Below are positions 4,643 through 7,718 of a DNA stretch of 7,718 nucleotides, in pieces; the stretch's first letter is position 1; every line of letters begins with the position of its first letter. The notes below the pieces were generated by a model. That model saw only the letters and a list, made by a program, of their open reading frames with translations. It was not told the DNA's origin and did not search any database. This DNA is from Verrucomicrobiota bacterium. Lineage in GTDB: Bacteria > Verrucomicrobiota > Kiritimatiellia > Kiritimatiellales > Tichowtungiaceae. The DNA is taken from positions 1 to 7,718 of the forward strand of contig JAUXCB010000068.1 in NCBI GenBank assembly GCA_030619095.1. Direction: 5' to 3'. The position numbers were made by a program, and so were the translations under genes.

Positions 4643-6373
4643 ATGAAAGATAGAAAAGAATTCTACAGTTTTCTCGCCGAGATCGACGGCAAGCCCTTCA
4701 GCGAGTATGAGAAACTAGTTGGAGATTTCGATTTCGCCCGCTACGTCATCAAGTGTCCCAAGCTGGATATAGCTTCTGATGCTCCCAATCCGGTTTTCAA
4801 CATTCGGATTCCCCAGTCGATTGCAGAGCTTCCCGGCCATCTCTACGATTCACCCGTCCGCCGCACCGCCCTTGAGGATTATCTGACTCGAAACCTGGCA
4901 GATGCCGTTGAGCAGATTGCCCGCTTCAACGAAAGCGGCTGGGCCCGCCGCAACATCCTTGTTGCCGCGACGGGGCAGAAAATTCTCCCCCGCACCTCCG
5001 TCATCGTGACTCAGGAATATATTGATGTCTGCATTCGCATTGCTCTTCCCTATAAGGTGTTTGCCGTCGGCTCCGAAGATAACCGGCTTGTCGATGCGGA
5101 GATGGCCCGGAAAGTATTCTTTGAAGATCTGCCCGAAGTGATCGGGGAAAGTGTCTTCTTCTGCAATCTGGATCTCGCCGAAGCGGAAGAATTTATCAAC
5201 ACCATGGAAGATGCCGACCGTGTCCGGCAGACGTTGCCTACGATGGGGTTGGTCAGCTTTGTCGGCGAAGGTGCCTTCCTCGCCCGTGAGCAGGATAGCG
5301 ATCTGCCGGATTACGACAACATTGCACCTTTTGAAGTGGATGAGAATGTCCAGAGTGAAGTTGAAGTGCCAAATGCCGGCAGTCTCAAAGGCCTCGGGAT
5401 TCCCGTCGGCTTGACCGTCGTTCTCGGTGACGTGGCCAATGGACGCGTGGACTTTATGGATGCACTGGCTTCGGGCGTATTCAATCATGTTCTCGGCGAT
5501 GGCCGTGAGCACGTCGTGACCGCATCCGATGCCGTACAGGTTTGTACGGATATCGGACGCAGTCTGCAGGAAATCAATTTGACCCCGTTTTGCTCTGAAA
5601 TTGAGGGAGCGGATTCCGCCTCGTACAGTTCGGATTCTGCCGATGCCTTCACCTCTCAGGCGGCGGCAACGATCGAAGCACTTGAAGTTGGTGCGCGCAT
5701 ATTGATCGTGGACGAGATTTCCTCCTCCTCCTCCTTCCTGACGACCGATTCTCGGGTGGCCGGTCTGCTCGGCGACACCCCTCGGGCCTCCCTCGCTCAG
5801 CGTGCACGCCAGATGGTTGATGAACTCGGTATCTCGCTGGTGATCGGCGGCGAAAACCTCGTCGCAGAATATATTCCAATTGCTGACACCGTCCTGAAGG
5901 TCGAAGACTTTCAGGTCTCAGATATCACAGAAGAGGCCAAAGCTCTTAATCTGAGTGTTCCGCCCGAAGCCACGCCGGTCAATCTCGATCCGATGCTGGC
6001 CCGTTCGCGCTGGATCATGCCCAGCAGCATTGACGCATCGGTCGGATGTCTTGATCAGGTCATCGAAGCGATCGACCTCAAAGCCATTGAGTTCGGACGC
6101 TCCGTCATTGAGCTCGATGCCGTCACGCAGATTGCCGACGAAAGCCAGACGCTGACCATCGGCCTGTTGCTCTACTACGCCAAATTGCGCTACATGCAGG
6201 AAGGCTACTCGCTACGCGAAATGCTCGATATGATTGATCGAGATCTCAGCAACGAAGGCCTCGGCACGATCAGCAGCGACCTGCGTGGAGATCTGGCCCG
6301 CCCCCGTCGCTACGAACTGGCCGCCGCGCTCAACCGCTTGCCGACCTTCCGTGTTTCTCACGCCACGGAATAG
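4643..6373 (+). CDS. ABC-class ATPase family protein (COG3044 / PF09818 type) with degenerate P-loop
   Basis: A 576-residue protein matching the 'predicted ATPase of the ABC class' family along its length: GQKILPRTSV (111-120), MGLVSFVGEGAFLAR (201-215), GLGIPVGLTVVLG (250-262), GVFNHVLGDGREHVVT (278-293), TSQAA (337-341), EALEVGARILIVDE (345-358), and GDLARPRRYELAAALNRLP (549-567). Length is usual and the frame is unbroken. From memory, relatives carry GGGxHGKST as Walker A; here it is G262-DVAN-G267-R268-V269, so the Lys and Ser/Thr are lost. The signature-like SGSTSQ reads DAFTSQ. Walker B D357-E358 is kept, but the usual DTSATNF after it is ISSSSSF, coded by (TCC)5. Tight ATP hydrolysis is doubtful, and the cellular role of the whole family is poorly known. 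ATG 4643 has AGGA 9 bases upstream and a good promoter. It reads toward dtd, 91 bases on. Confidence 0.88.
   Translation: MKDRKEFYSFLAEIDGKPFSEYEKLVGDFDFARYVIKCPKLDIASDAPNPVFNIRIPQSIAELPGHLYDSPVRRTALEDYLTRNLADAVEQIARFNESGWARRNILVAATGQKILPRTSVIVTQEYIDVCIRIALPYKVFAVGSEDNRLVDAEMARKVFFEDLPEVIGESVFFCNLDLAEAEEFINTMEDADRVRQTLPTMGLVSFVGEGAFLAREQDSDLPDYDNIAPFEVDENVQSEVEVPNAGSLKGLGIPVGLTVVLGDVANGRVDFMDALASGVFNHVLGDGREHVVTASDAVQVCTDIGRSLQEINLTPFCSEIEGADSASYSSDSADAFTSQAAATIEALEVGARILIVDEISSSSSFLTTDSRVAGLLGDTPRASLAQRARQMVDELGISLVIGGENLVAEYIPIADTVLKVEDFQVSDITEEAKALNLSVPPEATPVNLDPMLARSRWIMPSSIDASVGCLDQVIEAIDLKAIEFGRSVIELDAVTQIADESQTLTIGLLLYYAKLRYMQEGYSLREMLDMIDRDLSNEGLGTISSDLRGDLARPRRYELAAALNRLPTFRVSHATE
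5720..5734 (+). repeat. (TCC)5 microsatellite within the ATPase gene
   Basis: Five perfect TCC units code Ser360-Ser364, two codons after the Walker B Asp-Glu. Changes in copy number would stay in frame and alter the length of a loop at the former active site. Confidence 0.85.
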
Positions 6374-6394
6374 GGGGGGACGAAGGCTGAGGGA

Positions 6395-6456
6395 TGAAAT
6401 ATGAAATCTGAAAACGAATGAGTTCTCTTTTCAAGTTTCAAGTTTCAGTTTTCAAG
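6395..6456. repeat. Phased 7-base repeats forming an imperfect inverted repeat before dtd
   Basis: The left part holds TGAAATA, TGAAATC and TGAAAAC (6395-6415). The right part holds four units, TTTCAAG, TTTCAAG, TTTCAGT and TTTCAAG (6429-6456). Since TTTCA is the complement of TGAAA, 6396-6414 can pair with 6428-6446: 15 Watson-Crick pairs, 2 G-U and 2 mismatches around a 13-base loop. No T run follows the stem, and the array ends 8 bases before the dtd ATG, covering its weak AAGG ribosome site region. Confidence 0.75.
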
Positions 6457-6464
6457 GTTCTCTC

Positions 6465-6914
6465 ATGAAACTCGTTATCCAGCGAGTAAAGGTCGCGTCC
6501 GTAACCATCGACGGAAAAACCGTTGGCAAAATTGGAAGCGGCCTTCTTCTTTTCGTCGGGGTGTCGCACAGCGATACCGCTGCCGATGCCGCGCACCTCG
6601 CAAAAAAAACCGTCAAGCTGCGTATTTTTGATGATGATGCCGGGGTCATGAACCGCTCCGTGCTCGACACGAGCGGCGAGCTGCTCGCCGTTAGCCAGTT
6701 TACGTTGTATGGCGATTGCAAAAAAGGCAACCGCCCCAGCTACATCGGGGCCGCCCGGCCGGAGAAAGGCTTGAAGTGCTACGAAGAATATGTCAAACAG
6801 CTTCGCGAACACGGCTTACGCGTTGAAACCGGAACGTTTCAGGCTGAAATGGATGTCCACCTCGTCAACGACGGCCCGGTTACTCTCATTTTAGAAAGCA
6901 CCGGACGAGCCTGA
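6465..6914 (+). CDS. dtd: D-aminoacyl-tRNA deacylase
   Basis: A 149-residue DTD-family enzyme that hydrolyses D-aminoacyl-tRNA (and glycyl-tRNA-Ala), freeing tRNA from wrong-handed amino acids in the cytoplasm. It begins MKLVIQRVKVASV, typical of the family, and has the two catalytic motifs SQFTLYGD (77-84) and NDGPVT (135-140), the latter holding the Gly137-cisPro138 pair that excludes L-amino acids. Length is normal, with no break. The only ribosome-site-like bases are AAGG at 6454-6457, 7 bases before the ATG, at the end of the phased repeat. It follows the ABC-class ATPase on the same strand; no separate promoter was recognised in the 91-base gap, so it may be read from upstream. The two gene products have no known link. 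Confidence 0.95.
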   Translation: MKLVIQRVKVASVTIDGKTVGKIGSGLLLFVGVSHSDTAADAAHLAKKTVKLRIFDDDAGVMNRSVLDTSGELLAVSQFTLYGDCKKGNRPSYIGAARPEKGLKCYEEYVKQLREHGLRVETGTFQAEMDVHLVNDGPVTLILESTGRA

Positions 6915-6918
6915 AAGT

Positions 6919-6958
6919 GGAACAATGGAATGCCGGATTGATGGAGTATCGGGGAAAA
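6919..6958 (+). repeat. Phased 8-base GGA repeat array after dtd
   Basis: Successive octamers start with GGA: GGAACAAT, GGAATGCC, GGATTGAT, GGAGTATC, then GGGGAAAA. The array begins 5 bases after the dtd stop and runs into the Fic-like remnant. Only the first three bases of each unit repeat, so it is a degenerate array. Confidence 0.5.
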
Positions 6959-7083
6959 CAGGAGTGGTTTACCCGTCAGGTTCCTCAAAAGCTCAAAGCT
7001 CTGCGTGAACATGCGCTGATCGAAAGCGCTATTTCTTCTAACCGGATCGAAGGTGTGGAGGTGGATCAGAAACGGATAAAAAT
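6959..7083 (+). pseudogene. N-terminal remnant of a Fic-family protein
   Basis: The frame open from GTG 6917 to a stop at 7112-7114 reads, from about 6959, KLKALREHALIESA and SSNRIEGVEVDQKRI. This is the N-terminal region typical of Fic/DOC proteins, with the inhibitory S-x-x-(I)-E-G helix motif that blocks AMP transfer in the full enzyme. The homology stops near 7077-7083; the catalytic HPFxxGNGR motif is not found anywhere downstream in the window. The part before 6959 is repeat sequence, so the GTG start is probably accidental. It is a broken gene or a leftover of a deletion, not a working AMP transferase. A tiny stand-alone inhibitor peptide is possible but unsupported. Confidence 0.65.
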
Positions 7084-7224
7084 GCTTGGCCGGAGCAATA
7101 CCAATGGATGCTAGAAACGCTGGAGAAATTCAGGGCGATTTTTGGGAGTCGAATCAAGTCAATGGATGTTGGAGATTGGCAGCCGGAAGATGTAGACGAT
7201 GAGGCGGAGGAGTCAACTCTGTAA
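7084..7224 (+). pseudogene. C-terminal remnant of a DUF4268-like protein
   Basis: In a different frame from the Fic piece, bases 7084-7224 code 46 residues and a TAA: AWPEQYQWMLETLEKF, RAIFGSRIKSMD and an acidic end. The W-P-E-Q-x-x-W-(x)3-LE-x-(L)E-(K)F pattern is that of the end of the DUF4268 domain, found in nuclease-like and other uncharacterised prokaryotic proteins, as I recall it. No start codon with a ribosome site precedes it, and the domain's front part is absent. It abuts the Fic fragment without a gap, suggesting a deletion that joined two former neighbours. Assignment rests on a short motif. Confidence 0.5.
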
Positions 7225-7253
7225 AACAATATTGAGAGGGAAGAGGGAACCGG

Positions 7254-7718
7254 ATGGATCGAACGCTGGAAAAAGAGCGACGGGAGCGTGCCGTTGAGTT
7301 GGGGAAGTCCGGGAATCCGGATGCTCTTCCGGAACTCATCGAGTTGACGCATTGCCCCGCCGCAAGCGTTCGGAAGCTCGCGGCGTCCGCCATCGGAAAG
7401 CTGGCTGATTTGGCAGACGGATCCGCCGCTGTTCAGGCTCTTCAGCCGATGCTTCAGGATCATTTTCCGCAAATTCGCCAATATGTTGCCAAAGCTCTCA
7501 GTGCCTATGGAACCGATGCGCATTGTGCTCTCTCCGACCTGCGCGACATGGCGATCAGCCCCGCAGAGCCGCAATACAACAACAACTGCGCAAAACGCGC
7601 CATCGAACTCATTGAAGAGGCGAGCCGAATCGCAGAGAGTCAAGCCGTTCATTGTTGCCAGCGATGCGGCGTAAAGCTGGAGGCGGACGAGTTTGTCCGC
7701 TCAAAGAAAGCGTTTCAG
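7254..7718 (+). CDS. HEAT-repeat protein with a CxxC motif, 5' part
   Basis: An open frame of 155 codons runs off the window end, starting at ATG 7254 with a strong ribosome site (GAGGG at 7243-7247, 6 bases before). After a charged opening helix, two alpha-helical pairs resemble HEAT/PBS-lyase repeats: DALPELIELTHCPAASVRKLAASAIGKL (23-50, seen in pieces such as SVRKLAASAIGKL) and AVQALQPML with QIRQYVAKALSAYG (59-86). A less regular third unit follows at about 91-124. Then comes HCCQRCGVKLEADEF (133-147), where C135-x2-C138 may be half of a zinc finger completed beyond the window. The repeats suggest a protein-binding scaffold; the CxxC module could introduce a further, perhaps nuclease-like, domain, but that cannot be seen here. 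The gene seems intact as far as it goes and lies 29 bases after the DUF4268-like remnant. Confidence 0.75.
   Translation, partial: MDRTLEKERRERAVELGKSGNPDALPELIELTHCPAASVRKLAASAIGKLADLADGSAAVQALQPMLQDHFPQIRQYVAKALSAYGTDAHCALSDLRDMAISPAEPQYNNNCAKRAIELIEEASRIAESQAVHCCQRCGVKLEADEFVRSKKAFQ

Noticed and set aside
4850..5512. 220-residue open frame on the minus strand inside the ABC-class ATPase gene
   Set aside because: It is fully antisense to a well-conserved family protein and shows no recognisable motif.
7038..7652. 204-residue minus-strand open frame
   Set aside because: It crosses the Fic/DUF4268 remnants and the HEAT-repeat gene, has low-complexity serine stretches and no family resemblance; the plus-strand frames fit known patterns.

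Overview
The window looks like a piece of a bacterial chromosome from the PVC superphylum, most likely Kiritimatiellota or a relative. The basis is a secreted protease with a C-terminal PEP-CTERM sorting tail, the debris of a formylglycine-generating-enzyme (FGE/SUMF1) family gene, a DUF6941-type protein, and short phased repeats between genes. This placement is an inference from gene content; no 16S or ribosomal gene is present. No tRNA, rRNA, CRISPR array or complete insertion sequence was seen.

Layout. Bases 1-157 hold the frameshifted 3' end of an FGE-family gene, followed by a terminator-like hairpin (236-281). A type II toxin-antitoxin pair follows (antitoxin 350-586, RelE/ParE-type toxin 583-882, ATGA overlap). 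Two bases after the toxin stop begins a PEP-CTERM trypsin-like serine protease (885-1787). Next is a minus-strand pair: a class IV PLP aminotransferase (3201-2221) and a DUF6941-like protein (2200-1805). Divergent from these is a small two-zinc-ribbon protein (3274-3654), whose stop lies 4 bases from the stop of the convergent minus-strand ispA (4528-3659), a short-chain polyprenyl diphosphate synthase. Divergent from ispA is a 576-residue member of the 'ABC class ATPase' family (4643-6373), followed by dtd (6465-6914), a D-aminoacyl-tRNA deacylase. After dtd lies a junction of gene remnants: a Fic-family N-terminal piece joined directly to the tail of a DUF4268-like protein. Last is the start of a HEAT-repeat protein with a CxxC motif (7254 to the window end).

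The most interesting points are these. (1) The ABC-class ATPase is full length, has a good promoter and is intact, but its P-loop Lys and Ser are gone, its signature-like loop is altered, and the residues after Walker B are replaced by a serine run encoded by (TCC)5. It looks like a pseudo-ATPase kept by selection. (2) It shares overlapping -35 boxes with ispA, whose own predicted transcript would start at or next to its ATG. (3) dtd is bracketed by two different phased short-repeat arrays, a 7-base TGAAA/TTTCA type and an 8-base GGA type. (4) The 6917-7224 segment is a scar of two unrelated gene fragments.

Most gene pairs here show no common pathway. Housekeeping functions (ispA in isoprenoid synthesis, dtd in tRNA quality control) are mixed with accessory and decaying material at both ends.
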